Source of the DNA: Dryas octopetala
Lineage: Eukaryota; Streptophyta; Magnoliopsida; Rosales; Rosaceae
Assembly: GCA_963921425.1 (NCBI GenBank)
Contig: OY992837.1
Location: 19,484,630-19,548,629, forward strand
Length of the DNA stretch: 64,000 nt
Direction: 5' to 3'
Below, piece by piece: positions 24,093 to 34,568 of the stretch. The translations under genes and the position numbers were made by a program. The notes below the pieces were generated by a model. That model ran no database searches. It was not told the origin of the DNA and worked only from the letters and a program-made list of their open reading frames with translations. Position 1 is the first letter of the stretch, and every line of letters begins with the position of its first letter.

Positions 24093-25500
24093 TCACTGAT
24101 AATAAGTCTTCAAGTGTTCAGCGTTCCAGCTATGTTTGAGAGGCTTCCCAACCAGAGTGGCCAAGTTGTAAGTGCCAGGCTTGACTATGCCCGTGATTCT
24201 GTACGGTCCGGTCCAGTTTGGATCGAACGAGCTCTCCTTGATGATAAGAGGATTCTTTTTCATGACGAGACTACCCAATCCGAAGCTCCTGGGTTTGACC
24301 CTTTGGTTGTAGTATTTGGCTACCCTCTGTTGGTAGGCGGCTCGACAGAGATTGGCGTCGGTTCGCCTCTACTCGATTATGTCTAGGCCGAGCCGAAGTC
24401 CGGTATCATTGGTCTCCGGATTGTATGTGCCAGTCCGAAATGAAGGAGTCCCCATTTCGACCGGAACAACAGCGTTGGTTCCGAACGCCAATGAATAAGG
24501 TGTTTCCTTCGTGGAGTTGGTATAGAAAGTTCGGTAGGACCATAACACCTCTGGCAAGAGTTCAGGCCAATTCCCTTTAGCATTATCAAGCTTGGTCTTC
24601 AAGGTCTTCTTGATGATCTTGTTGATGGCCTCGACCTGTCCGTTTGATTGCGGATGGTAAGGGGCGGTGAAGCGCAAGTTGATGTTCAGACGTGAACAAA
24701 AACTTCTGAACTTCTTACAGTCGAACTGTTTGCCATTGTCTGCGATGATGGTGTGCAGCATGCCGAACCGGCATATGATGTTCTTCCAGACGAAGGTTTC
24801 CATCCGTTCGGCTGTAGTGGTGGCTAGGGGCTCAGCTTCGGCCCATTTTGTGAAGTAGTCGACTGCTACAACGGCCATTGTGACTTGCCCTTTCGCCTTC
24901 GGCATAGGGCCGATCAGATCGAGTCCCCACTGCGCGAATGGCCAGGGACTGGATATGGAGGTCAGCAATTGAGGAGGTTGATGGGGGATCGTCGCAAACT
25001 GTTGGCATTTGACACAAGCTCGAGAGAGATGATCCGCGTCTTTGTTCAGCGTAGGCCAGAAGTAACCCTGTCTGATTGTCTTGTAGGCGAGGGCTCTTCC
25101 TCCAGAGTGGTTTCCGCATATCCCGTCATGGATTTCTCTCAGCACATCATGACCTTCTTGGGGGGTGACACATCGCAAGTAGGGTAGGTAGAAGCTCCTC
25201 TTGTAGAGCCGACCATCGATCATGCTGAACCGAGCCGACCTTGTCTTGATGAGACGTGCCTTGTCCCTCTCCGGGGGGAGGATCCCGGAGACCAAGTAGT
25301 TGATGATTGGTGTCATCCAGTTTGGCTCGGCCTCGGTTTGCATGATGGCAGCTTCTTCCTCGGCAATGCCAGGTCTATCCAGGATTTCTACTGGAACATG
25401 CCTAGCAGATCCGGTATTTGTGGCTGAGGCCAGGCGTGCCAAGGCATCGGCTCTGCAGTTCTCTGGCCTCGGGATTTGGGATACTTTGTACTCTTAGAAG
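24093..25500 (-). pseudogene. Tat-like integrase
   Basis: The minus-strand open block 25442-24369 holds the zinc-binding HHCC region (HDGICGNH ... CVKCQQF). The DDE core shows LDLIGPMP, IIADNGKQF and the NGQVEAINK glutamate. An in-frame TAG at 24369-24371 interrupts it. The C-terminal domain continues in the same frame at 24278-24093 with NWTGPYRI and a final WNAEHLKTYY, so one nonsense change separates core and tail. A TAA near 25497 lies just upstream. Integrase joins the cDNA to the chromosome; catalytic residues look present, but the chain would be truncated. Confidence 0.92.
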
Positions 25501-25559
25501 CTCCCGAGTAACAAACGAGTCTTCTTGAGGTAGGCCGTCATGCTAGGTTCTCGAGTCTC

Positions 25560-25977
25560 ATATTCTCCCAATATCTGATTGACGATAAGTTGGGAGTCGC
25601 TGAAATGTTCAGCCTGGTTGCGCCGAGCTCTTTTGCCAATCTGAGTCCGGCGATGAGTGCCTCATACTCTGCTTCATTGTTTGATGCTTGAAATCTGAAG
25701 CGAAGAGCATACTCATCACAACTTGTTCTGGGGAGATCAAAACAAGCCCGGCTCCACTTCCCATTCCGTTGGAAGATCCGTCCACGTAAAGGGTCCAGGT
25801 GAGGAGGTCAGCCTGGCTACGATCGCCGTTTGTGTTCGGATCGAACGTGGTTAATATAGCGTCGGCGCATGGTGGATCTTCCGTTGTGGTGGTTGACTCG
25901 CAGATGAAGTCTGACATGGCCTGGCCTTTGATGGCCGTCCTGGGACGGTAGGTGATGTCAAACTCGCCAAGCTCGAT
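25560..25977 (-). pseudogene. Second (archaeal-type) RNase H of the Tat-like element
   Basis: The minus-strand block 25917-25609 contains LYVDGSSNGMGSGAGLVL, the first motif of the additional RNase H that marks the Tat lineage. A frame change follows near 25625, where the next conserved segment is read in another frame. A TGA at about 25978 separates it from the first RNase H. Its role in the family is removal of RNA from the hybrid; it is broken here. Confidence 0.82.
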
Positions 25978-27510
25978 TCACCACTTGATGAGCCGACCCG
26001 AAGTCTCAGGTTTGGCCAGGATTTGTCTGAGTGGCTGATCAGTCAAGACGGTGATTGAGTGAGCCTGGAAGTAGGGTCTTAGTTTTCGAGCCGAGCTGAC
26101 CAGGGAGAGAGCCATCTTCTCAAATCTTGAATACCTGGTCCCGGCGTCGGCGAGGGCTCGGCTCGTGTAGAAGACTGGATGCTGTACACCGCCGACCTCT
26201 CTCACCAGAACTGAGCTGAGAGCCGAGTTAGAAACGGAGAGGTAGAGAAAAAGTTCTTCACCTTCCTCTGGTTTGGTAAGATGAGAGGTTCCCCTATGTG
26301 CCTTTTCAGATCTTGAAAGGCCTGCTCGCATTGGGGGGTCCATTCTATGCCCTTCCCTGCTCTCTTCAAAGCCTTGAAGAAAGGGAGGCACCGGTCGGTG
26401 GATTTTGAGATGAACCGGTTTAGGGCGGCGACTCTTCCAGTCAGACTCTGGATTTCCTTGCGTGTCTTTGGGAACTTCATGTTAATCAAGGCTTGGATCT
26501 TCTCCGGATTGGCCTCGATCCCCCGTTGGCTGACCAGTAGCCAAGGAACTTTCCCGACCGAACTCCAAAGACACATTTGGCTGGGTTCAGCCGCATCTGA
26601 TACTCCTTCAGGACTCCGAACATGTCTGAGAGGTCCTTGACGTGGTCGTCCGCCTTCATGCTTTTGACCAGCATGTCGTCAACATAGACCTCCACGGATT
26701 TGCCTATGGAAGATCTAAACATGTGGTTGACCAGTCTTTGGTAGGTGGCTCCAGCGTTTTTAAGGCCGAAGGGCATGACTTTGTAGCAGTACATGCCGCG
26801 ATCGGTTATGAAGGACGTGTTTTCCTGATCAGGTCTGTGCATTAAGATCTGATTGTACCGAGAATAGGCGTCCATGAAGCTGAGGAGCTTGTGTTCTTCC
26901 GTCGCATCAACAAGCTGATCTATCCTGGGTAGCCGAAAACTGTCTTTGGGACATGCCTTGTTCAGATCGGTGAAGTCCACACACATCCTCCATTTCCCAT
27001 TGTTTTTCTTCACCATGACTACGTTGGCAAGCCAATTGGGATAGTTGACTTCCCGGATGAACCCGTTGTTTTGCAACTTGGTCACCTCTTCAGCCATGGC
27101 TGCATATCAGACCGGATCGTACGACCTCCTCTTCTGACGGACCGGTTTGCACCCCGGGTCTATGTTCAGCCTGTGGGTGATCACGTCAGACGATATGCCT
27201 GGCATGTCATCGTAAAACCAGGCGAACACTTCTGCATTGGCGCGGAGGAAGTCGAGTATGGCCGATCGTTGTTCCGGGCCGAGCTGGGCTCCAATCCAGA
27301 CGAGCCGATCTGGCGTATCCTCTGAGATCGGTACTTCTTCCAAGGCTTCGGCCTGGAGGGGGCGAGAATCCGAGTTCGGCTCGGCCGTGAAGTCAAATGT
27401 TTCCGCCCTCGGCCACCTTCCGGAATCAGCGATGGAGTCCAACTCCTGGGAGTTCGGCGGTTGACCCTTCTGCCTGATGGAGGTGGCGTAGCAGGATCGG
27501 GCTGAACACT
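25978..27510 (-). pseudogene. Tat-like reverse transcriptase and RNase H
   Basis: The minus strand shows the RT lead-in (27442-27107), then an in-frame TGA at 27107-27109. The RT core follows at 27097-26540 with KNNGKWRMCVDFTDLN, FMDAYSRYNQI, MPFGLKNAGATYQR and the catalytic YVDD (plus positions near 26675-26686). A frameshift near 26540 moves the frame to 26576-26202 (connection region) and another near 26230 to 26391-25978. That last part carries the first RNase H domain (VFYTSRALADAGTRYSRFEK, ending LIKW and a stop). All motifs are recognisable, but no continuous protein can be made. Confidence 0.93.
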
Positions 27511-27517
27511 GGTCTCC

Positions 27518-27950
27518 CTAGATGACGATGCAGTCATCGCCCACTGGACACTTGATGAGGAGATTGGCGTAGTGGACGATGCAGTCAAGGTCGACCAGGG
27601 CCGGTCTGCCCAGGATGATGTTGTAAGCTGATGGCCGCTTGACGACGATGAAGTACGTCATGCAAGTTTTCTTGACTGGCCCCTTCCCGAGCGAAAGGGG
27701 AAAGTAGATGTGTCCGAGGGGTTGAACCACTTCTCCCCCGAATCCTATCAGGGCCGGCGTATCAGTTTCTAACTTGTCCTCGCCGATGCCCATCTGCTTG
27801 AATGCAGAATGGTAGAGGATGTTGACTGAACTTCCCCCATCGATGAAGGAACGCGCGATGGTGGTTCCAGCCACCTCAGCCACTATGACGACCAGATCAT
27901 AGTGGGGGAAGATGATCTCATTCTCCTCGTTTGGCTCGAAGGTTACCGGT
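27518..27950 (-). pseudogene. Tat-like retropepsin (protease)
   Basis: Open on the minus strand to a TAG at 27518-27520. The active-site motif is FIDGGSSVNIL, with DGG in place of the usual DTG, a variant common in plant Tat-class proteins. Upstream residues (VTFEPNEEN, FPHYDLVV) belong to the same domain, and NIILGRPAL marks its C-terminal half. It would cut the polyprotein. The final stop looks like a CAG-to-TAG change. Confidence 0.88.
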
Positions 27951-28413
27951 GAGCGGGCTGATCATCCGCATCCTGCCGAGCGGGCTGATCATCCAGCTCG
28001 GCTGGAGTACTCTGCCGAGAAGGAGACGGCGAAAGGACCTCCTGCTCGGTTCGGGTTCGACGCGATCGGAAACCCGATCTGTCGCTGTTCTCGAGCTGAG
28101 CACGATGACGCGCAAGTTCCTCGGCCAGCTCGGCTTGTTTTGCGAGCAGCTCATTATTCTGCTTGAGAAGTGCATTCTCAGCGGCCAGATGTCGTTGGTT
28201 CTCCCTAAGGAGTTTGTGAGCAGCCCTGATTTTTGAGGGGCCTTTGGACTTTGGTGTCCTTGGGAGTTGTGCTCCCCTCGTCTTCTCAGGTGTCTCAGGC
28301 TGATGTTGTTCATCATTCTGGGACGCTCCTGAAGAAGAACTGCTGTCACGAAAGATGGTAGTCATGATGACTTGTTTGGAGGAAGAACTTAGCACTTGTG
28401 GTGATGAACACAA
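27951..28413 (-). pseudogene. Remnant N-terminal gag region of the Tat-like element
   Basis: A minus-strand open frame begins near 28413, just after the primer site (clear ATG MTTIFRDSS at about 28365). It reads a Ser/Gln/Glu-rich segment and a coiled coil (LLRENQRHLAAENALLKQ), then an Arg/Pro/Ser-rich tail. It runs into the protease region with no retrotransposon_gag domain and no zinc knuckle. The join carries a 17 bp direct duplication, GAGCGGGCTGATCATCC, at 27951 and 27978. A normal Tat gag would need well over 1 kb here, so the core was deleted. Confidence 0.75.
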
Positions 28414-28429
28414 CGGCCGAAGATGATCT

Positions 28430-28447
28430 TCCCACAGACGGCGCCAA
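28430..28447 (-). other. Primer binding site of the Tat-like element
   Basis: The minus strand reads TTGGCGCCGTCTGTGGGA two bases after the LTR end, the classic plant gypsy primer site. It fixes the element's orientation. Confidence 0.95.
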
Positions 28448-28449
28448 TC

Positions 28450-29492
28450 TGTTGATGCAAATTTCCGTAAAAGAGATGCAACAACTTAGAGATAGTGACC
28501 TGGCTGATCGGAAGTCTTGCTGGATGATGACGTGAGATCTTCCTGTAAGAGAAACAAAATCAAAGGAGATGGACCGGTGTGGTACCAGCCAAACACGCTC
28601 CGATGATGAAGTTAGTAATGGTGTATTTGATGGTAGGTGAGAAAGAACAAAGGATGAACTTGGGAGAATAGGAAGAACAAGGCAAATGTTCTGGGCTTAT
28701 TCTCAGCAAGTTGGGTATGCTCTTGGGTGAGTGAAGGCTTTTTTAAGTGTTTGTCCGGTGAGAGGTTGATAGCTAGATCTCCTATTTTGCACATATAAGT
28801 TGGTATATATAGGCAAAGGAGTTTGTGATGAGTAAGATACCTGCATGTGGTTGGCTGGTTGAGAGAGATCCACGCGTTCGGTCGTGAACAGTCGCATGCA
28901 CAGCTACCCACCTCCTTTGCATTCAATGCTGCATTGAATGCAAGTATGGAAGATTCAGGTGAACTGCCTCAGTAGTCATGAATATGGGCTGGGAAGTCCC
29001 ATTTGTCAGAAGACCTTTGTCAGGTGCATTTAAGTGTGGCGGTTCATCCCAACATGATCTTCTTTGGAATGGCGGCGGGGAGCCGAGCCGTCCCGAACAC
29101 ATGTTCTTATGTGTGTACATGAAGCCCATGTGTGATCGAATCGGACATGGGATTCTTGACCGAACCGATCCAATAGATAGGGGCCCTTCCGAGTCATAAC
29201 TGGTTGACGCTAGAACTCTAAAGGAGGTTCCTTCCGCACCGATCCGAGCCGAGCCGAGACGACCGTGGAAAGATGAACACTCAATCCTTTGGAAGATCAT
29301 CGGTTCAGGTCGGACCGGGCATGGAGGACTCGGCGTGGCGATCCGATCTGAGCTGGCAGAGGAAGTGCCGAGCTGTGATGATGTGGAGGTCAAAGTCTGA
29401 CCACTGAGAAGTCAAACACTGAAGTTGGGTCTGACCAGCCACGTGTCCAGCCCTGGTTGGATGTTGGATCGGTGTGGGTTTATCCACAAACA
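28450..29492 (-). repeat. 5' LTR of the Tat-like element
   Basis: On the minus strand it starts TGTTTGTGGATAAA and ends ...TTGCATCAACA. A TATA box (CCTATATATACC on the minus strand, plus positions 28802-28813) is the likely promoter of the element RNA. Confidence 0.93.
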
Positions 29493-30159
29493 GGATCATC
29501 AAATCAATTAAATATTAGCTAGATATTCAAAGCATTAAAAATAGTAACAAATACTCAACATGAAATAATAATCAATAATTAATAATAACTAAAGGAATTA
29601 AGTATTCATGGTTAGGCTACATCGTAGCCCTAGCAAAAGGAATTAGTTCATGACTAATTTAATAAAAACCATAATAAACAAAGTCATAGAAATAATTTGG
29701 TAGAAGTCTTGGTCTTGCCGCAAATCCTCTCTAGCCCCCAAAGTGTTTCATGCCAAAAAGATGATGACAGATGATGATGCCCCAGTTTCACGCCTGCCCC
29801 TTTCTTATATATCCTTTGCCTTTAATTCTTCCTCACGTAGGAAAAGCAATCCCCAATTGAATAGGAAGCCATCTTTAATTAGGAAACATGGTGACATGCG
29901 TTGGACTTGGTCAAAGGCAATTCTAATTGGCTGGATGAGTAACTAAGATAAGGCTTGGGCCATAAATTAAATAATTGGCAGCAGCAAAATAAGCTCTAAA
30001 AACTCCAAATTTTCCAATTAAGCTCCAAATTACTCCTAGGCTTAATTCATTCAAAATTCTCACAAAACTAATTAAAACCAACAGCCTAACACAAAATCAT
30101 AGCAAAAATATAAGGAAATTGATGTATAAATATGAGTAAAATATGAATGTATCAATATC

Positions 30160-31501
30160 AAATATCTCATCAATCTTGATCAGTCTCTTCTCTCTCTGAG
30201 TAACCAGACGCCACCACAACAACTAGATGCCACCACCAAGTAGGCCTCTCCCTTTCTTTCTCCCTTTGTCACTAGCAGTTAGGGTTTCAATTTTTAGGGT
30301 TTTCGAAATTAGGGTACGGACAAAAGTGGATTCAAGGAGGTGAGAAAAGGAAGTCCATTGTGAATTGATTACATGTGAAACGGTGAATTAAATTAAGAGT
30401 GAACTTGAGGTTTCTGGTAATGCCTTTAACTTTTCACAAGTTGGAGTTGATAATTACTTAGCGGATTGATAAAAAGCTAGACCATTAAAAGATGTGGTAC
30501 GTATTTGGGGAAAGTTTGTGTTGGGCATTCGAGATGTGAACTCTATATGTCTTATATCCCTCATTGAAGGAGATAGATTATGATAAGTATTCTTGAGATT
30601 GTGTAGAGATGTTATTTTGAATACTATAGGATACAATTAGAGATCAGAAGGCCATAAGTCAGTTAGAGTGGCACAGTGGAAGCGTAGTGGTACTCAATCT
30701 AGTCACGTCGACAAGTGATCAGCGGAGAGGTTAACGAGGTCAGCCTTGTACCTAAAGATTATGACTCTTTTGGATGTACTTTAATTTGGATTGTTTTTTG
30801 GTACACACTTCTTAGTACCATCTGGTTGTTACGTTGGAGAATCAAAAGTTTTAAACTCTAGTTGATTTCAACGCTAGCGACACTTTGTGGGTTGTATACT
30901 TAAGAATACTCGGTAAGACCCATGATGGACTACATAGACTAATCGCTTTGAGCGAAATTTCTTGTTCCTTCAGATAAGGCGAAAGGTTATATGGATTACG
31001 ACGATTAATAGCGAAAAGGATTGACAGGTGAAAACAAGTAAATTAGCTAGCACTTCAAGCGTATTTTTCATGGACAGATAGAATGGTACACGATCATGCG
31101 CTATTAACGATCTTGATTTTTTTTCACCTCGATTTTCGATGGACACGAAAGCACTCACTTGTTATTTATTCGTAAGACCTACTTCTTGGGTAGAGTGATG
31201 AAATTTTTAATGGACCATCTAACACGTTAAAGGGGCACACCATCACTATGTTTTCGAGACCGAAGTTTGTGGCTCACCTTTTGGATTTCGACATAGCAAC
31301 AACTCACTTCGATTTTGTTTGGACCAAGGAAGCGAGGTACTACATATAAGGAGAGATTTTCCTAGTTCAAATCTCAAGTTGGATCATACATTGGAGGAAT
31401 CAGCTTGGCAACTTGACAGGAGTTACAAGTTCGGGATTTCACGCATCTTTTTACGTTATATACTAAATTTCGAGGACGAAATTTTTGTAAGGGGAGAAGG
31501 T
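30160..31501 (+). mobile_element. Decayed gypsy 3' internal region
   Basis: The first part (30160-30330) resembles CT-rich LTR DNA like that left of the solo LTR at 18490-18600. From about 31320 the plus strand keeps a degraded end of an integrase C-terminal region (EESAWQL remnant) and then the hallmark TTTCGAGGACGAAATTTTTG block before the PPT. The middle (30400-31300) has no domain I recognise. A break between two elements inside this stretch is likely but not placed. Confidence 0.55.
31490..31501 (+). other. Polypurine tract before a Tekay-like 3' LTR
   Basis: AGGGGAGAAGG followed by TTGTAACGACCC. It follows TTTCGAGGACGAAATTT, the standard 3' end of Tekay/Del internal regions. Confidence 0.9.
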
Positions 31502-32152
31502 TGTAACGACCCGACCCAAATTTCAATTAAAATTTGAATTCTTATTTAACTTTGGTTTTTAAGAGGTTTTAAAGGAAGTTTAGTTGTACGACTTTGAGAA
31601 TTTATGTGATGTTTCTACCGAAATCAATTTTTTTACGTTATTTAAAGTTTATTTAGTTTAAAATGCTCCATTCTAAATTTGTGAGACCTCGTATTTTTTC
31701 AAGATTTATTTTGAAAAGTATTTTAAATATTTTGGAAATTTATTTGAGAAATAAAAGGTTTTTGGTTAAATCTTAAATTTTCTTTTTAAATTAGTTTGAC
31801 CCAATTTTGACTTTTTATCTAATGGGCTTTTGACTTCAAGTTTGGACTTGTGGGTAAGGTTTCAAACATACGAGCGCGTAGATGCGAACCGTACGTTAAT
31901 CGGAGTTTCAGTTTAAGATTTATGGTCGATTGAAGAAAAAGGGCATTTTAGACTTTTGACTTTGGAGCTTTGAAAAATTTAGAAAACTCCCTCTCCTTCT
32001 AGAACCCTCTACCACTCTCTTAAATTTTTTTCATTTCTCTCTCACTCCTGCACACCCATCTTTCTCTTTTTTTTTTTTTTTTTTCCATTTCTCCTTCTCT
32101 CTTCCGCAACCCCCCACTGCCACAGCCACCACCACCGACCACCGGCGAGCCT

Positions 32153-32156
<4 letters not shown>

Positions 32157-32203
<47 letters not shown>
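32157..32203 (+). repeat. (CT)n microsatellite
   Basis: About 23 uninterrupted CT units in the leader part of the LTR. Shorter CT runs occupy the same place in the LTRs at 9874 (near 10300) and 34569 (near 34970). Confidence 0.97.
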
Positions 32204-32206
<3 letters not shown>

Positions 32207-33384
32207 CACCTCACTGCGCAACACCACCACGACCAGAAAAATCACGTCTCCGGCCACCTCCCTCCGACCTGGGCTCACCGGCGTGATCCCCACAAGCCGA
32301 CCACCACCTCCCTGGCCACTCCTTTCGTCGGCCAACACCCACACACGCAGGAAACATGCCAAAAAACTCACAGTCGCTGCCCATCTCTTCGTCGGATTTT
32401 CGGCCACCTCCGGCCTCAATTCAAAATGTTTTCAGGTGAGACGACTGTGGTTCGAAACGATCTGGAGGAGGATCGAAGCTAGGGCTATCTTAGTGAGTGG
32501 ACCTTTGTTTCTCTAGATGATTTATAAAATTCATGCTTTATATTGGTTATTTGAGTTTGATTGAGAAATAATAAGTGTGCGTGAACTTTTACTTTTCAAA
32601 AGAATTTTATGAAATTCTTTTTTTTTTTTGGCCAAGAAATTCTATTAATTTAATTATGTTAACTATCATGAATTTGATTTTTGGATTTAATGAATAAATG
32701 TTGGATTTTAGGTTCTCAAATACCTTCGTATATAAGTTTAAAAACATGGTTTTACTTGTTGGACCGTTTAAGTTGATGGACCTCTTTGGAAAGGATTCTA
32801 GCGTCTTACTTTCTCATTATCGCTTATTTATTACTTCAGTTTTTGATCGAAAAGAATTGGTTGGATTTATGCTTATTAATTTACATTGAGTTATGCATTA
32901 CGCTCATGGATTCAAAGTTTCCTTGGAAGTACAACAATATTTACTCTCGGTAGTGGAAAAAGATTTATGTTTTGATTGGAATTCCATTGGTTTTGTTCGA
33001 GAATATATTGATGGTTAATTGTTTGACAAACGTCTATTAAATGAATTTCTTTCTTTTATTTTGAGTTAATGATTTAGGATTTCAACTCATGGTTGCATGC
33101 ATGATTTTTATGTGAAGGTTTCATGAGAGGTTTTGAAAAGAGTTAAATATTAATCTCTTGAGGATTTAAAATTAGTTACACCATATTTACTTATCTTAAG
33201 GATTTCTTTACAAGAAAAGAAAAGATATATTTATGAGCATGATTTAAGCAAAGACATATCTTTATGAGCTTGGTTTTGTTAAGGAAGGTTTTAGAAAGGA
33301 AAATGAAAGGTTTTGATATTTAGATTGCATATATGATTTTGTTATGGAAATAGGTTTTAAACTACATTGTCAGTACCCTCCTCT

Positions 33385-33600
33385 TTATTAGACTGGCTTT
33401 GCACTTGCCTCAAGATTTCTCGGCAGTGTATGACAATGGTCTCAGACCGGCTCTGCACTCGCCTAGAGTTTATTCGGCAGTGTATGACAGTGGTCTCAGT
33501 TATTCCCTCTGCGTGCACATATGACAGTGCAAAGGCTCTGCACATGTATGATAGTTATCCTGGCTCTGTGAGTACCTTGAGACACTTAGGCTCGTATGAC
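33385..33600 (+). repeat. Tandem array in the 31502 LTR (about 54 bp units)
   Basis: Units contain CTCTGCACTCGCCTAGAG and CGGCAGTGTATGACA; two are clear and two degenerate. The same unit in reverse complement makes up the array at 41565-41880. Confidence 0.85.
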
Positions 33601-34384
33601 AGTTTCCCCTCTCCCCTTGGGTATCTGATTCGGTGTGAGTTGTTATTACTAAGTTTTTATGGATTTACTTAAATTTTATTAAAGTTTTGTACAATTGTGA
33701 TTTATTTAAATTTCATGACATGTTGAGCATACTCGATTTGATTTATATTAATTATTTACTTATTGATATTACATCCATTTGTTTTCAAAGGTTTTGCGAA
33801 ATGATTTTAAAACTCTGGAAGTTCAAAGAGTGACATGAGGTCTTAAAGGAAATTTGATTTTAAAGGAATTTGAAATGATAAATAACTTAAATGCTTTGTT
33901 TCTATATTTTGTCCACTCACTGAGAGTTTTCTCAAATTTTGTTTTTGACGTTCCCCCCAAGGAGTAGCGATCACCGAGGTCGGACCGTACCACGTCGAGG
34001 CATTCGAGTTTCTCATCTTCAGCTTATTGGTATATTAGGATCAAAATTTCCCTTGAAATTATTAAAATGAGATATGATTGTATAGTTTATTAGATATGCT
34101 ATGATTAGATTTGTATTACTTGTTGTGGGCCTGAGACCTTATTTAATTGTGGTTGGGGTGTTTAAGGTAATATAGAAGTGTATTTCATGTTTGAGAGGTT
34201 CAGGATAGTCAAATTTATAGGGGAGGTGTTGCCGAATTTTCGGTAGGATTTCCCACTTAGATTGACATTGATCCCTATAAAAATCATAAGGATGTTTGAG
34301 GTTAGTGGGTTGACACCCTACCGGTGTTGGACCCCACAGGATGGCCTTGGGTTCCAGGGTGGAAATCTGGGGTCAGTTATGTCA

Positions 34385-34568
34385 ATAAGAGTGATCCAAA
34401 GCTAACAGTCAATGTAAGGCAAGTTGAATACAAGCAACAAGTGAGTATATATATATATATATATATTAGATTTAAAATCAAAGATACAGCAAATATGAAA
34501 GCTTTATCACCATCATGAGCTCCTTAGATTTAGTAGTTAAAAATTATTTTGACAAAAGGATTAACAGA
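34385..34568 (+). repeat. Direct repeat A, left copy
   Basis: Begins ATAAGAGTGATCCAAAGC and ends GGATTAACAGA. It is nearly identical to 37639-37834 apart from a TA/T microsatellite and a few bases. It lies between two Tekay-like LTRs and is a piece of the TGTCACACCCC-family repeat. Confidence 0.93.

Larger units (their letters stand above)
19169..29492 (-). mobile_element. Complete Tat-lineage Ty3/gypsy element, minus strand, 10.3 kb
   Basis: Two LTRs of 1044 and 1043 bp (19169-20212, 28450-29492) are flanked by GGATC duplications (19164-19168 and 29493-29497). The primer site, gag start, protease, RT, RNase H, second RNase H and integrase run on the minus strand. An extra ORF lies between pol and the 3' LTR on the opposite strand. 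The second RNase H and the extra ORF are hallmarks of the Tat lineage (Tat/Ogre/Retand). LTRs differ at roughly 30 places by eye, about 3%, many C/T or G/A. The gag core is missing and pol has several stops and frameshifts, so it is not autonomous. Confidence 0.95.
18601..30154 (-). mobile_element. Solo LTR (about 1.2 kb) split by a Tat-like element
   Basis: The pieces 18601-19163 and 29498-30154 form one LTR when the nested element and one copy of its duplication are removed. Plus-strand ends are TGTTGTGAATTTT and ...ATGTATCA, with a 5 bp duplication ATATC at 18596-18600 and 30155-30159. On the minus strand it starts TGATACATTC and ends TTCACAACA. It contains the cgtacgaatcg / gtatcgtatccac block typical of a common plant LTR family, and is related to the solo LTR at 61620-63134. 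No internal region is present. Confidence 0.82.
31502..34384 (+). mobile_element. Tekay-like 3' LTR (2883 bp)
   Basis: Starts TGTAACGACCCGACCC after a PPT and ends ...GTTATGTCA, with ATAAG following as a possible target duplication. It shares the gatcgaagctagggctatc block (near 32470), the tandem array position (33385-33600) and TGTCCACTCACTGAG (33910) with the other Tekay-like LTRs. The matching 5' LTR and most of the internal region are not in the window. Confidence 0.87.
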
